DNA from: UBA1479 sp048263775 | GTDB taxonomy: Bacteria > Pseudomonadota > Alphaproteobacteria > Rhodospirillales > Casp-alpha2 | Assembly (NCBI GenBank): GCA_048263775.1 | Contig: JBLXDU010000010.1 | Span: forward strand, 121,031-185,030 | Reading direction: 5' to 3' | DNA: 64,000 nt | Shown: positions 8,246-17,103 of the stretch, piece by piece | Position numbering within the stretch: the first letter of the stretch is position 1 | Layout of the letters: the number at the start of each line of letters is the position of its first letter | The notes under the pieces: generated by a model | Database searches by the model: none | What the model saw: the letters and a program-made list of their open reading frames with translations, nothing else | What the model was told of the DNA's origin: nothing | Position numbers and translations under genes: made by a program

Positions 8246-9346
8246 TCATCCGTTGGGCAGCTTGCCCTTGGGATAGAGCCGGTTGACGTGGCCCATCTTG
8301 CGGCCCGGCCGGGCTTCGGCTTTGCCATAAAGATGCAGGCGGGCGCCCGGGTCGGCCAAAAGGTCGGGCCAGCCGTTCACGGCGTCGCCGATCAAATTCT
8401 TCATGACCGCGTCGTGGTGGCAGTCGACGGACCCCAGCGGCAGGCCGCAGACGGCCCGCACCAGTTGTTCAAACTGGCTGGTGGCGCAGGCATCCATGGT
8501 CCAATGCCCGGAATTATGGGGCCGGGGGGCCATTTCGTTGACCAGGATGCGCTGATCCCGGGTCACGAACATCTCGACCGCCAGCAGGCCGACAAGGTCC
8601 AGCGCTTCGGCCAAATCGTGGGCGATGGCGACGGCCTGATCGGCCAGACCGTCCGGCAGACGGGCCGGGGCCATGGTGGTGTCCAGGATGTGATTGACGT
8701 GGCGGTTTTCGACCGCCGGATAGGTTGCCCAGCCACCGTGGGGTGAGCGCGCGGTGATCACCGAAATCTCGCAGTCTAGATCAACGAAGGCTTCCAGGAT
8801 GCCGATCTCGGCGCCCATTTCCGCCCAGGCGGCGGCGTAATCACAATCGGGGGCGATCAGAACCTGGCCCTTGCCGTCATATCCCATGCGCGAGGTCTTG
8901 AGCACGGCCGGGCGGCCGATCTCGTCGGCGGCCTTGGCCAAATCCTCGGCGGAGGTGACCCGTCGGTAAGGCGTGGTCGGCGCCGTCTTGTTGATGAATT
9001 CCTTTTCCAGCAGGCGGTCCTGGGCAATGGCCAGACATTGCGGGCCGGGCCGGACCAGGGCGTGTTCGGCCAGAAAGGCGGCGCTGTCCGCCGGTACGTT
9101 CTCGAACTCGAAGGTCACCACGTCGACGGCTTCGGCGAAGGATTGCAGGGCCGTGCGGTCCTGATAATCGGCGATGGTCGCGGCCGCCGAGACCTGGATG
9201 CCGGGGGAATCGTCTTCCGGTGAGAAAATATGGGATTTGTAGCCGAGCCGGGCCGCCGCCAAGGCCGTCATGCGACCGAGTTGGCCGCCGCCCATAATGC
9301 CGATGGTGCTGCCGGGAGGCAGCGGGTGAACGGAACGGGGGGCCAT
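8246..9346 (-). CDS. purK: N5-carboxyaminoimidazole ribonucleotide synthase (PurK)
   Basis: ATP-grasp enzyme of purine synthesis: it carboxylates AIR with bicarbonate to N5-CAIR, which PurE then rearranges. It has 366 residues from the ATG at 9346. The GIMGGGQLGRM dinucleotide-like loop lies near the start, then SPEDDSPG, ENVPADS and the ATP-grasp carboxyl part with NEMAPRPHNSGHWT. The chosen start leaves one base after the purE stop, and longer upstream in-frame starts would lie inside purE. Cotranscribed with purE. Confidence 0.95.
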   Translation of the reverse strand: MAPRSVHPLPPGSTIGIMGGGQLGRMTALAAARLGYKSHIFSPEDDSPGIQVSAAATIADYQDRTALQSFAEAVDVVTFEFENVPADSAAFLAEHALVRPGPQCLAIAQDRLLEKEFINKTAPTTPYRRVTSAEDLAKAADEIGRPAVLKTSRMGYDGKGQVLIAPDCDYAAAWAEMGAEIGILEAFVDLDCEISVITARSPHGGWATYPAVENRHVNHILDTTMAPARLPDGLADQAVAIAHDLAEALDLVGLLAVEMFVTRDQRILVNEMAPRPHNSGHWTMDACATSQFEQLVRAVCGLPLGSVDCHHDAVMKNLIGDAVNGWPDLLADPGARLHLYGKAEARPGRKMGHVNRLYPKGKLPNG

Positions 9347-9347
9347 G

Positions 9348-9863
9348 TCAGGAACCTTTGGGATCGTCCGTGGGGACATCGGCGACGGAGGCTGTTTGCT
9401 TGGCGCGGAAATCATCGAGCGCTGCGGCGACATCATCGTCCATCAGCGCGATCACGGCGGCCGCCAGCAGGCCTGCGTTCTTGGCTCCGGGCTTGCCGAC
9501 GGCCAAGGTGCCGACGGGCACGCCGCCCGGCATCTGCACAATCGACAGCAGGCTGTCCATACCCTTCAGGGCCTTGCTTTCCACCGGCACGCCGAACACG
9601 GGGAGCGGTGTCAGCGCCGCCGCCATGCCGGGTAGGTGGGCAGCACCCCCGGCGCCGGCGATGATCGCCTTGAGGCCCCGGCCGCGCGCCGCCTTGGCGT
9701 AGTCGTACAGGCGATCGGGCGTGCGGTGGGCGGAAACGATGCGGGTCTCGTGCGGGACGCCGAGTTCGGCCAGCACATCCGCCGCATGGCGCATGGTGTC
9801 CCAGTCCGATTGACTGCCCATGATAATGCCGACCAGGGGTGTGTCGGCGGCCGATTGCGGCAT
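9348..9863 (-). CDS. purE: N5-CAIR mutase, class I (PurE)
   Basis: 171 residues from the ATG at 9863, which has GCGAGGT as ribosome-binding site. The class I signature MGSQSDWDTM is near the start, followed by SAHRTPD and an AGAAHLPG-type loop (GAGGAAHLPG). It converts N5-CAIR to CAIR. A glutamine/lysine-rich carboxyl tail extends beyond the usual domain. First gene of the purEK operon. Confidence 0.95.
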   Translation of the reverse strand: MPQSAADTPLVGIIMGSQSDWDTMRHAADVLAELGVPHETRIVSAHRTPDRLYDYAKAARGRGLKAIIAGAGGAAHLPGMAAALTPLPVFGVPVESKALKGMDSLLSIVQMPGGVPVGTLAVGKPGAKNAGLLAAAVIALMDDDVAAALDDFRAKQTASVADVPTDDPKGS

Positions 9864-10063
9864 GTTGAGACCTCGCTTCCGGTGAAGGCCGCATCGGTGG
9901 CCTTCGGGTGACGGGAAGCGCGTCATTATATGGCCCGCCGCCGTCACCGCAAGGGTTCAAATATCCTTGAAACGTAAGGCTTTATTAACAATATCAAGGT
10001 AATCTAATGTGACAGCAGTCCGTTTGTTCGCCGAGAACGGCGACCTGGAAGGGAGACCCGGCC

Positions 10064-10777
10064 ATGGATGTGAACCAAGCCGCCCCCGTCCAGCCGGTAG
10101 GACCTGGCGGAGGGCACGGCGGCGGCGCCGGCCCGGGCGGTGGCAAGAAAGAAGAGCACCACGAAGAGCAGGCCAAGAACGGCCATTCGGAACCGGCCAT
10201 CAACGTGTCGGGCCTTCTGTCGATGGAAGGCCTGTCGCCGGAGGCTCAGCATGCCATCGAACGCATGGCGTCCGAGATCGAACCCCTGCGCCGCCAGCTT
10301 GTTCATGCCCAGGAGGAACTGGCCGCCGCGCGCGAGAACGCGTTCCGCCATCCGGTGGTGCCGGCGCTGAACCGGCGGGGCGTGATGGCCGAGATGGAAA
10401 AGCTGATCCACCGTCTGGGGCATATCGAGGCGCGGCCGGCGCTGATCCTGATTCATCTCGCCAACGGCGACGATATCCGCCGGGCGCACGGCATCGCGGT
10501 GCTGGATCAGGCTCTATGCCTGACCTGCGACGTGCTGGGATCGGACAGTCATCAGGCCATGGTCATGGGAAGCCTGGGCGGCAACGATTTCGCCATGGTC
10601 GTGCTGGAAGACGGGCTTGAAGGGGCGCGGCGCAAGGCCGGTGAGATTGAATCGGCGCTGCGCGCCACGCATACGACCCAGGGTCTCTTCCTTGAGGCGC
10701 GCACGGGCGTTGCCATGCTGGAGCCGGGCATGACCGCCGAAGCGGCCATCACCGCCGCCGACCGCAACCTGCGCTAG
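10064..10777 (+). CDS. degenerate GGDEF-domain protein
   Basis: 237 residues. The amino terminus (10-45) is glycine- and charge-rich and probably disordered. A predicted coiled segment (60-92) is followed by a GGDEF-like fold (95-237). The landmark motifs are altered: the usual D-x-L-T-x-L-x-N-R-R appears as HPVVPALNRR, and the active-site GG[D/E]EF is GGNDF (172-176). The late helix still reads AAITAADRNLR, like the usual A..ADxALY. Diguanylate cyclase activity is therefore unlikely. A nucleotide-sensing or protein-binding role is possible. No membrane segment is present. It is transcribed alone, and a weak TTGAAA/AATATC pair lies at 9967-9995. Confidence 0.75.
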   Translation: MDVNQAAPVQPVGPGGGHGGGAGPGGGKKEEHHEEQAKNGHSEPAINVSGLLSMEGLSPEAQHAIERMASEIEPLRRQLVHAQEELAAARENAFRHPVVPALNRRGVMAEMEKLIHRLGHIEARPALILIHLANGDDIRRAHGIAVLDQALCLTCDVLGSDSHQAMVMGSLGGNDFAMVVLEDGLEGARRKAGEIESALRATHTTQGLFLEARTGVAMLEPGMTAEAAITAADRNLR

Positions 10778-10947
10778 GGTGCCGGAACCTGCTCTAGAGC
10801 GAAGGTCCAGGCTTTACAGGCCCCTCCGCGTTAACTACAACACGGGCCAACACGCATGTATCGCCGCGCATTGTGCGGCGGCGCGCGTGCGCCGAGGGTG
10901 GTGAACCGCTTCCGGGCGCACGAAACCCGCATTCCGAAAGATGTGAC

Positions 10948-12897
10948 ATGACAGAATTCGACGGCGTCGCGATGGCGCTTGGCCAGGCGTTGAGCAAACG
11001 CGGCTATACCGTCCTGACCCCTGTGCAGACCGCGATCCTGGCACCCGAGCTTCGGGATGCGGATGTTCTGGTCTCGGCCCAGACCGGTTCGGGCAAGACC
11101 GTGGCCTTTGGTCTGGCGCTGGCGCCGACCCTGTTGGCGGGGGCCGAGCGCTTCGAACGCGCGCGGGAACCGTTGGCCCTGGTCGTGGCGCCGACGCGGG
11201 AATTGGCGCTTCAGGTCAAACGCGAACTCGATTGGCTATACGAGATGACGGGCGCGGTCTCGGCCTCCTGCATCGGCGGCATGGACATGGGGGGCGAACG
11301 CCGGGCCCTCAACAAGGGGGCGCATATCGTCGTCGGCACGCCGGGACGTCTGCGCGATCATATCGAACGCGGATCGCTCAATGTTTCCAGCCTGCGTGCC
11401 GTGGTGCTGGACGAGGCCGACGAGATGCTCGACCTGGGCTTCCGCGAAGATCTTGAATTCATCCTCGACTCGGCCCCCGCGGATCGCCGCACCCTGATGT
11501 TCTCCGCCACCGTGCCGCGCAGCATCGCGACCCTGGCAAAGCGTTATCAGCGCAACGCCGTGCGGGTCGCGACGACGGAGGAGCAGAAACAGCACCTCGA
11601 CATCGAATACCGCGCCCTGGCCGTGGCCCCCAACGATCGGGAAAACGCCATCATCAACCTGCTGCGCTTTTACGACGCCAAAAGTGCGTTGGTGTTCTGC
11701 GCGACGCGGGCGACCGTCAACCATATGACCAGCCGCTTCGCCAACCGGGGCTTCGCCGTTGTCGCCTTGTCAGGCGAGTTAAGCCAGAACGAACGCACCC
11801 ACGCGCTCCAGGCCATGCGCGACGGCCGGGCCAAAGTCTGCATTGCCACCGACGTGGCGGCGCGCGGCATCGACCTGCCCGATCTGGAACTGGTGATCCA
11901 TGCCGATATCCCGAAAACCCGGGAAACCCTACTGCACCGAAGCGGCCGCACGGGCCGGGCCGGGCGCAAGGGTGTCTGTGCCCTGATCGTGCCGCACAAT
12001 CTGCGCTACCGCACGGAACGCCTGCTGGACAGCGCCAATGTCGAGGCGACCTGGGCCAAGGCACCGTCGGCCGATGAAATCCTTGCCCGCGACCGGGAAC
12101 GTATTCTGACGGACCCGGTCCTGAGTGAGCCCCTGAACGACGAGGAACAGGCCTTCACGACCGAACTTCTCAGCCGCTATAGCGCCGAGCAGATCGCCGG
12201 CGCCTTCCTGCGCCAGCAGATGGCCGGCATGTCGGCGCCGGAGGAACTGCTGGATACGGGCCCGTCCGACCGCTCGGCGGAGCGCAAGGAAAGCCGCCGC
12301 GACGCCTTCAAGGGCGGGGTATGGTTTTCCCTTTCCGTCGGCCATAAGCAGAATGCCGAACCGCGTTGGCTGCTGCCCATGCTGTGCCGTGCCGGTCATA
12401 TGACCAAGCGCGAGATCGGCGCCATCCGCATCTTCAACACGGAAACCTTCGTCGAACTGAGCGCCGATAGCGCCGAGCGCTTCGTCGAGGAACTGGGTTC
12501 CGACATGACCATGGAAAAGACCATCCGCGTGGCGCGGGTCGACGGCCTGCCGGACATGCCGGCCGACGGGGGCCGCGAACAGCGCGGCAAGACCTACCAG
12601 GGCGACAAGCCGGCCTGGAACCCGCAGGCGGCTGCCCGCGGCGACGCGCCCAAGAAGAAAAAATTCTCGCGCCGCGAGGACGCCCGGGCCGACGCCATGA
12701 ATGACGACCGCCCGCCGCCTGCCGACCGTCCGCAAAAGCCCCGGGGTGACAAGCCCTGGGACGGGGCCGGTAAGAAGGCCAAGGGGAAGACGTCGTACAA
12801 GGTAAAGAAGCCCCATCGGGGCCAAGCCTCCGGCGGCCCGAAGTCGGCCGGTGATGCGCCGTTAAAGCGCAAGAAGCCGAAAAAGCACGCCGACTAG
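10948..12897 (+). CDS. DEAD-box ATP-dependent RNA helicase (DeaD/DbpA-like)
   Basis: 649 residues from the ATG at 10948; an upstream in-frame ATG at 10873 would add 25 non-conserved residues. All helicase motifs are present: Q-motif region TPVQTAIL, AQTGSGKT (I), PTRELAL (Ia), TPGR, DEAD (II), SAT (III) and HRSGRTGRAG (VI). A DbpA-type RNA-binding domain follows near 460-545 (ending RVARVDGLP), then a basic, disordered Lys/Arg/Pro-rich tail of about 100 residues. It resembles the CsdA/DeaD cold-shock and ribosome-assembly helicases. The exact paralogue cannot be fixed from sequence alone. Confidence 0.92.
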   Translation: MTEFDGVAMALGQALSKRGYTVLTPVQTAILAPELRDADVLVSAQTGSGKTVAFGLALAPTLLAGAERFERAREPLALVVAPTRELALQVKRELDWLYEMTGAVSASCIGGMDMGGERRALNKGAHIVVGTPGRLRDHIERGSLNVSSLRAVVLDEADEMLDLGFREDLEFILDSAPADRRTLMFSATVPRSIATLAKRYQRNAVRVATTEEQKQHLDIEYRALAVAPNDRENAIINLLRFYDAKSALVFCATRATVNHMTSRFANRGFAVVALSGELSQNERTHALQAMRDGRAKVCIATDVAARGIDLPDLELVIHADIPKTRETLLHRSGRTGRAGRKGVCALIVPHNLRYRTERLLDSANVEATWAKAPSADEILARDRERILTDPVLSEPLNDEEQAFTTELLSRYSAEQIAGAFLRQQMAGMSAPEELLDTGPSDRSAERKESRRDAFKGGVWFSLSVGHKQNAEPRWLLPMLCRAGHMTKREIGAIRIFNTETFVELSADSAERFVEELGSDMTMEKTIRVARVDGLPDMPADGGREQRGKTYQGDKPAWNPQAAARGDAPKKKKFSRREDARADAMNDDRPPPADRPQKPRGDKPWDGAGKKAKGKTSYKVKKPHRGQASGGPKSAGDAPLKRKKPKKHAD

Positions 12898-12933
12898 CCT
12901 GCCGTTTATTCACTCACATCGGAATCAATCATC

Positions 12934-14544
12934 TTGTCTCTACGTTTACTCACCGCTCTTGCGGGCTGCTTTTCTTTTGCCGACTGGAAAGGCGATGGAT
13001 CGCCGGCCCATCTTTTCGGCCGCATCAAGACGGAACTTCTGTCGGGCCTGACCGTGTCCCTGGCCCTGGTGCCGGAGGCCGTGGCCTTTGCCTTCGTCGC
13101 CGGGGTGCATCCCCTGGTCGGGCTGTATGCCGCTTTCCTGGTGGGGCTGATCACGGCGCTCATCGGTGGCCGGCCGGGTATGATTTCCGGTGCCACCGGG
13201 GCCTTGGCCGTGGTCATGGTGGCCCTGGTCGCCAGCCATGGCGTTGAATATCTGTTCGCCACGGTCGTGCTAATGGGCCTACTTCAGATCGCGGCCGGGC
13301 TGCTGCGCCTGGGCAAGTTCATCCGCCTGGTGCCGCACCCTGTGATGATGGGGTTCGTCAACGGTCTGGCGATCGTCATCTTCCTGGCCCAGTTGACGCA
13401 ATTCCAGGTCACGGACACCGACGGCGCCAAGGTCTGGATGACCGGCTGGCCGCTTGTCGTCATGCTGGGCCTGGTCGGTCTGACCATGGCGATCATCTGG
13501 GTGATGCCGAAAATCACCTCCGTCGTTCCGGCCCCCCTTGCGGGGATCGCGGTGGTCGCCGCCATCGTCATCGGCTTCGGCCTCGACGTGCCCCGGGTCG
13601 GCGATCTGGCGACGATCAAGGGCGGGCTGCCTGATTTCCATATCCCCATGGTGCCGCTGACCTTGGAGACCTTGAAGGTCATCATCCCCTATGCGGTCAT
13701 CCTGGCCGCCATCGGCCTGATCGAAAGCCTGTTGACCCTGAACCTGGTCGGCGAAATCACCGGCAAGCGGGGCGGTGCCTCCCAGGAATGCGTCGCCCAG
13801 GGCCTGGCCAACACGGTCACCGGCCTGTTCGGCGGTATGGGCGGATGTGCGATGATCGGGCAGTCCATGATCAACGTGCAATCGGGCGGGCGTACGCGGT
13901 TGTCGGGGATTTCGGCTGCGCTGTTCCTGCTGGCCTTCATCCTGGTCGCGTCCAGCCTGATCGAACAGATCCCCCTGGCGGCCCTGGTCGGCGTCATGTT
14001 CATGGTCGTCATCGGCACCTTCGCATGGCAGAGCTTCCTGATCGTGCGCCGCATTCCCCTGACCGATGCCCTGGTCATGGGGCTGGTCACGGTCGTCACC
14101 GTGCTCACCGATCTGGCTGTCGCCGTGGTCGTCGGGGTCATTGTTTCGGCCCTGGCCTATGCCTGGAACAACGCGAAGCGCATCCATGCCAAGACCTACG
14201 AGACGCCCGAGGGCGGCAAGGTCTATCAGATCGAAGGGCCCCTATTTTTCGGGTCGACCGATGGGTTCGACGAACTGTTCAAGCCGGAGTCCGACCCGGG
14301 GCTGGTCATCATCGATTTCATGAACAGCCGGGTTGTCGATCATTCGGCCCTGCAGGCCATCGAGGCCCTGGCCGTGAAATACAATGCTCAGGGCAAGACC
14401 CTGCAATTGCGCCATTTATCCAGGGATTGCCATCAGTTGCTCAGCCGTGCCGGTCAATTGATGTTGGATTCCGACGACGACCCCAACTACGGCATCGCCG
14501 TCGACTATTTCGTGAAAACCGGTAGTCTGGGTGGTGCCCACTAA
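12934..14544 (+). CDS. SulP-family anion transporter with STAS domain
   Basis: 536 residues. A family-typical first segment (LSGLTVSLALVPEAVAFAF) opens 10-12 hydrophobic helices. GGMGGCAMIGQSMINV is the conserved internal loop. A cytosolic STAS domain occupies about 420-536 (GPLFFGSTDGF, with VVDHSALQAIE at the anti-anti-sigma-like loop). SulP proteins move sulfate, bicarbonate or dicarboxylates with Na+ or H+. The substrate cannot be read here. The only in-frame start before the first helix is a TTG with no strong ribosome-binding site, so the start is uncertain. The Gpx gene follows about 30 bases downstream. Confidence 0.9.
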   Translation: MSLRLLTALAGCFSFADWKGDGSPAHLFGRIKTELLSGLTVSLALVPEAVAFAFVAGVHPLVGLYAAFLVGLITALIGGRPGMISGATGALAVVMVALVASHGVEYLFATVVLMGLLQIAAGLLRLGKFIRLVPHPVMMGFVNGLAIVIFLAQLTQFQVTDTDGAKVWMTGWPLVVMLGLVGLTMAIIWVMPKITSVVPAPLAGIAVVAAIVIGFGLDVPRVGDLATIKGGLPDFHIPMVPLTLETLKVIIPYAVILAAIGLIESLLTLNLVGEITGKRGGASQECVAQGLANTVTGLFGGMGGCAMIGQSMINVQSGGRTRLSGISAALFLLAFILVASSLIEQIPLAALVGVMFMVVIGTFAWQSFLIVRRIPLTDALVMGLVTVVTVLTDLAVAVVVGVIVSALAYAWNNAKRIHAKTYETPEGGKVYQIEGPLFFGSTDGFDELFKPESDPGLVIIDFMNSRVVDHSALQAIEALAVKYNAQGKTLQLRHLSRDCHQLLSRAGQLMLDSDDDPNYGIAVDYFVKTGSLGGAH

Positions 14545-14577
14545 CCTTTGCTGTTCCGATGCTGCCGGGGGGCCGTT

Positions 14578-15132
14578 ATGGTCGCAATCCGCATCCTGTC
14601 CCTGCTTGCCCTGTTGATTTCAGGAGCCGCCATGGCCGCTGACGCCCCCAAGACCACCGCCCATGATTTCGCCTTCACCGCCATCGACGGCGCACCGTTG
14701 CCGCTGAAGTCTTTCGCGGGCAAGGCGGTGCTGGTGGTCAACACGGCCTCACGGTGCGGTTTTACGCCTCAATACACGGCCCTGCAGGACCTATGGACCC
14801 GCTACCGGGACAAGGGCTTCGTTCTGCTAGGCGTGCCGTCCAACGATTTTGGCGGGCAGGAACCGGGCACGGCGGACGAGATCAAGGAATTCTGCGAGGT
14901 CAATTTCAGCGTCGACTTTCCGTTGACGGAAAAGGTCGCGGTCACGGGCGAGGGGGCTCACCCGTTCTACGTTTGGGCGGGCAAGGAACTGGGGGCGCTG
15001 GCCAAGCCGCGCTGGAACTTCCACAAATACCTGATCGCCCCCGACGGGCGGTTGGTCGACTGGTTTTCCACGCCGACCTCGCCGACCGCACCCCGGGTTC
15101 TGAAGGCGGTCGAGGCCGTCCTGAGCAAATAA
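14578..15132 (+). CDS. exported glutathione peroxidase-type thiol peroxidase
   Basis: 184 residues from the ATG at 14578. Residues 1-21 are a Sec signal peptide ending SGAAMAA. The mature protein has the GPx tetrad: peroxidatic Cys in NTASRCGF, Gln in FGGQEPG and Trp-Asn in RWNF. A second Cys in EIKEFC fits the thioredoxin-type resolving cysteine. It therefore reduces hydroperoxides in the periplasm, with an unknown reductant. It may be cotranscribed with the SulP gene. The convergent DUF465 gene begins one base after its stop. Confidence 0.88.
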   Translation: MVAIRILSLLALLISGAAMAADAPKTTAHDFAFTAIDGAPLPLKSFAGKAVLVVNTASRCGFTPQYTALQDLWTRYRDKGFVLLGVPSNDFGGQEPGTADEIKEFCEVNFSVDFPLTEKVAVTGEGAHPFYVWAGKELGALAKPRWNFHKYLIAPDGRLVDWFSTPTSPTAPRVLKAVEAVLSK

Positions 15133-15133
15133 C

Positions 15134-15334
15134 CTAGGCGATGATGTCGGGCAGCAGCTGATCCTCAAGCGACGCGATCTCGTCCTTCAGGATCAGCTTG
15201 CGCTTTTTCAGGCGCTGCAGCTTGATCTGGTCGAAAGGCGGGGAATCAGCGAGATGGCTGATGGCCTCGTCCAGGTCGCGGTGTTCGACCTTCAATTCCT
15301 CTAGCCTGCGGCGTAACGCGTCCTGCTCGTCCAT
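15134..15334 (-). CDS. DUF465 (YdcH-like) small coiled-coil protein, copy 1
   Basis: 66 residues, nearly all charged helix (RRRLEELKVEHRDLDEAI ... LKKRKLILKDEIASLE), the DUF465 pattern. The function of the family is unknown. It ends one base from the Gpx stop and diverges from the phosphofructokinase gene. A second member lies just beyond that gene. Confidence 0.85.
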   Translation of the reverse strand: MDEQDALRRRLEELKVEHRDLDEAISHLADSPPFDQIKLQRLKKRKLILKDEIASLEDQLLPDIIA

Positions 15335-15464
15335 GGTGCTCCGTGGGGAAAATGGCCGCCAAACCCGCGGCGACGGTTGTTTCCGTCTGCTTGTCTTTCA
15401 TGATAGCAGAATGGTTATCGATCCTATAGACGCCACTCAATCGGAATCCAAGAGGGCCGACACC

Positions 15465-16544
15465 ATGAAACGCCTGGGGCTGCTGACCAGTGGCGGTGAC
15501 TGCGCCGGATTGAACGCCGCCATCCGCGCCGTCGTGAAGCGCGCGGTGACCGGATATGGGGCCGAAGTCGTGGGCATCCTCCAGGGCACGCGGGGGTTAA
15601 TGGAGCGGCCCGTGAAGGCGCGGCCGCTTGATCTTGCCGTCTTCACCGGCGACATCCTGCGCCAGGGCGGCACCATGCTGGGCACCGTCAACAAGGGCAA
15701 TCCCTTCACCTTTCCGGACGGCAAGGGCGGGGTCTCGGACCGTTCGGCCGAGGTTCTGGACGGCATCCGCCTGCTTGACCTGGACGCATTGATCGGGATC
15801 GGCGGCGACGGCTCCATGCGCATTCTCAAGCGCCTGGCCGACCAGGGAAACCTTCCCTTCATCGGCATTCCCAAAACCATCGACAACGACGTGCCGGGCA
15901 CGGAGATGTGCATCGGCTACCACACCGCCGTGGCGACGGCGGTGGAGGCGTTGGACCGTCTGCAGCCCACGGCGGCCAGCCATCAGCGTGTCATGGTGTT
16001 GGAGGTCATGGGCCGCGACGCCGGGCACATCGCGCTCGCGGCCGGCATTGCCGGCGGTGCCGACGTGATTCTGATCCCGGAAATTCCCTATGATGCGGCA
16101 GCCATCACCGCCAAGCTGGGGTCCGTCGCCCAGGAAGGCCGCAACCACGCGCTGGTCATCTGCGCCGAGGCGGCGAAACCCATCGGCGGCCATATCGAAA
16201 CCCGCCCCGACCCCGGCGGCACGGCGCATTACGGCGGCGCCGGGCAGGTCGTGGGCGCGGAGATCGCCAAGACCACGGGGGCCGATGTGCGGGTCACGGT
16301 GCTGGGCCATGTGCAGCGCGGCGGCATGCCGACCAGCATCGACCGGCTTCTGGCTTCGGCCTTCGGCGTTCATGCCGTGGATCTGGCGGCGGCGGGGAAA
16401 ACGGGGCGCATGGTCGGCTGGCGGGGCGGGGATACCATCGATACGGCGCTCAAGGACTTGGCCGACGGGCCGCGTTGCGTCGATCTCGGGGGCTCCCAGG
16501 CGCGCACGGCGCGCGGCCTCGGCATCTGCCTTGGTGACCGCTGA
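15465..16544 (+). CDS. pfkA: 6-phosphofructokinase, group with Gly104/Lys124-type residues
   Basis: 359 residues from the ATG at 15465 (MKRLGLLTSGGDCAGLNA). It phosphorylates fructose-6-phosphate in glycolysis. GGDG after LIGI is the ATP-type residue at the position numbered 104 in E. coli PfkA, whereas PKTIDND has the lysine usual in PPi-dependent or group III enzymes. Catalytic TIDND, EVMGRDAGH and the sugar-phosphate-binding region are intact. Known Gly/Lys enzymes such as the Streptomyces PFK use ATP, so I infer ATP dependence. A weak promoter (TTGTCT near 15391) may serve it. Confidence 0.92.
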   Translation: MKRLGLLTSGGDCAGLNAAIRAVVKRAVTGYGAEVVGILQGTRGLMERPVKARPLDLAVFTGDILRQGGTMLGTVNKGNPFTFPDGKGGVSDRSAEVLDGIRLLDLDALIGIGGDGSMRILKRLADQGNLPFIGIPKTIDNDVPGTEMCIGYHTAVATAVEALDRLQPTAASHQRVMVLEVMGRDAGHIALAAGIAGGADVILIPEIPYDAAAITAKLGSVAQEGRNHALVICAEAAKPIGGHIETRPDPGGTAHYGGAGQVVGAEIAKTTGADVRVTVLGHVQRGGMPTSIDRLLASAFGVHAVDLAAAGKTGRMVGWRGGDTIDTALKDLADGPRCVDLGGSQARTARGLGICLGDR

Positions 16545-16767
16545 CCCCGGCGCGGGAAAAGGCCGAAATTTTCCCTAGGAAAATCCACCGAACAGGATGA
16601 ACGGCCCTGGATTCAGGGGGTTATGGCCGCGACACAATCTGTCGTTTTCGGGGCGATAGGTTTATTTTTGTTCCAATTTCGGCTACCATGACAATGTCGT
16701 GACAAACGTGCTTGATACGGGCCGTCAACGGTCTGACGGCCCCCCATTGAGGAAGGAGTTCGTCAAT

Positions 16768-16938
16768 ATGAGTCTTGAACAACGGTTGGAAGCCTTAAAG
16801 GTACGTCATTCAACACTGGAAGACCTGATCAACCAGGAAAGCTCAAGACCTCTCCCCGACGACATTGAATTACACGCCCTCAAGAAAGAAAAACTCAGGA
16901 TCAAAGACGAAATGGAAGGGATCGCCACCCGGCACTAA
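16768..16938 (+). CDS. DUF465 (YdcH-like) small coiled-coil protein, copy 2
   Basis: 56 residues from the ATG at 16768, chosen because a strong GGAAGGAG ribosome-binding site lies ten bases upstream. The MSLEQRLEALKVRHSTLEDLI and LKKEKLRIKDEM segments parallel copy 1. It is followed by a strong terminator, so it forms a short independent transcript. Role unknown. Confidence 0.88.
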   Translation: MSLEQRLEALKVRHSTLEDLINQESSRPLPDDIELHALKKEKLRIKDEMEGIATRH

Positions 16939-17030
16939 GGGATGGCAGCGTTTGCGCGCGGATGGCTGCCGGGGTTAAGCCGGCGGCAATACCCCGCTGC
17001 GAAGCGTTTCAGAATTTCGGGGAACAAAAG

Positions 17031-17062
17031 ACGCGGCAGCCTGCAAGGGCTGCCGCGTTTTT
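17031..17062. terminator. bidirectional rho-independent terminator
   Basis: A ten-base perfect stem CGCGGCAGCC / GGCTGCCGCG (17032-17041 with 17048-17057), loop TGCAAG, ends in TTTTT on the plus strand. On the minus strand it is followed by TCTTTTGTT. It sits between the convergent DUF465 copy 2 and acyl-CoA synthetase genes and can serve both. Confidence 0.85.
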
Positions 17063-17103
17063 GATGGGGTTAGTGGGCATAAGCCGACACCGAGGACGAC
17101 GGC

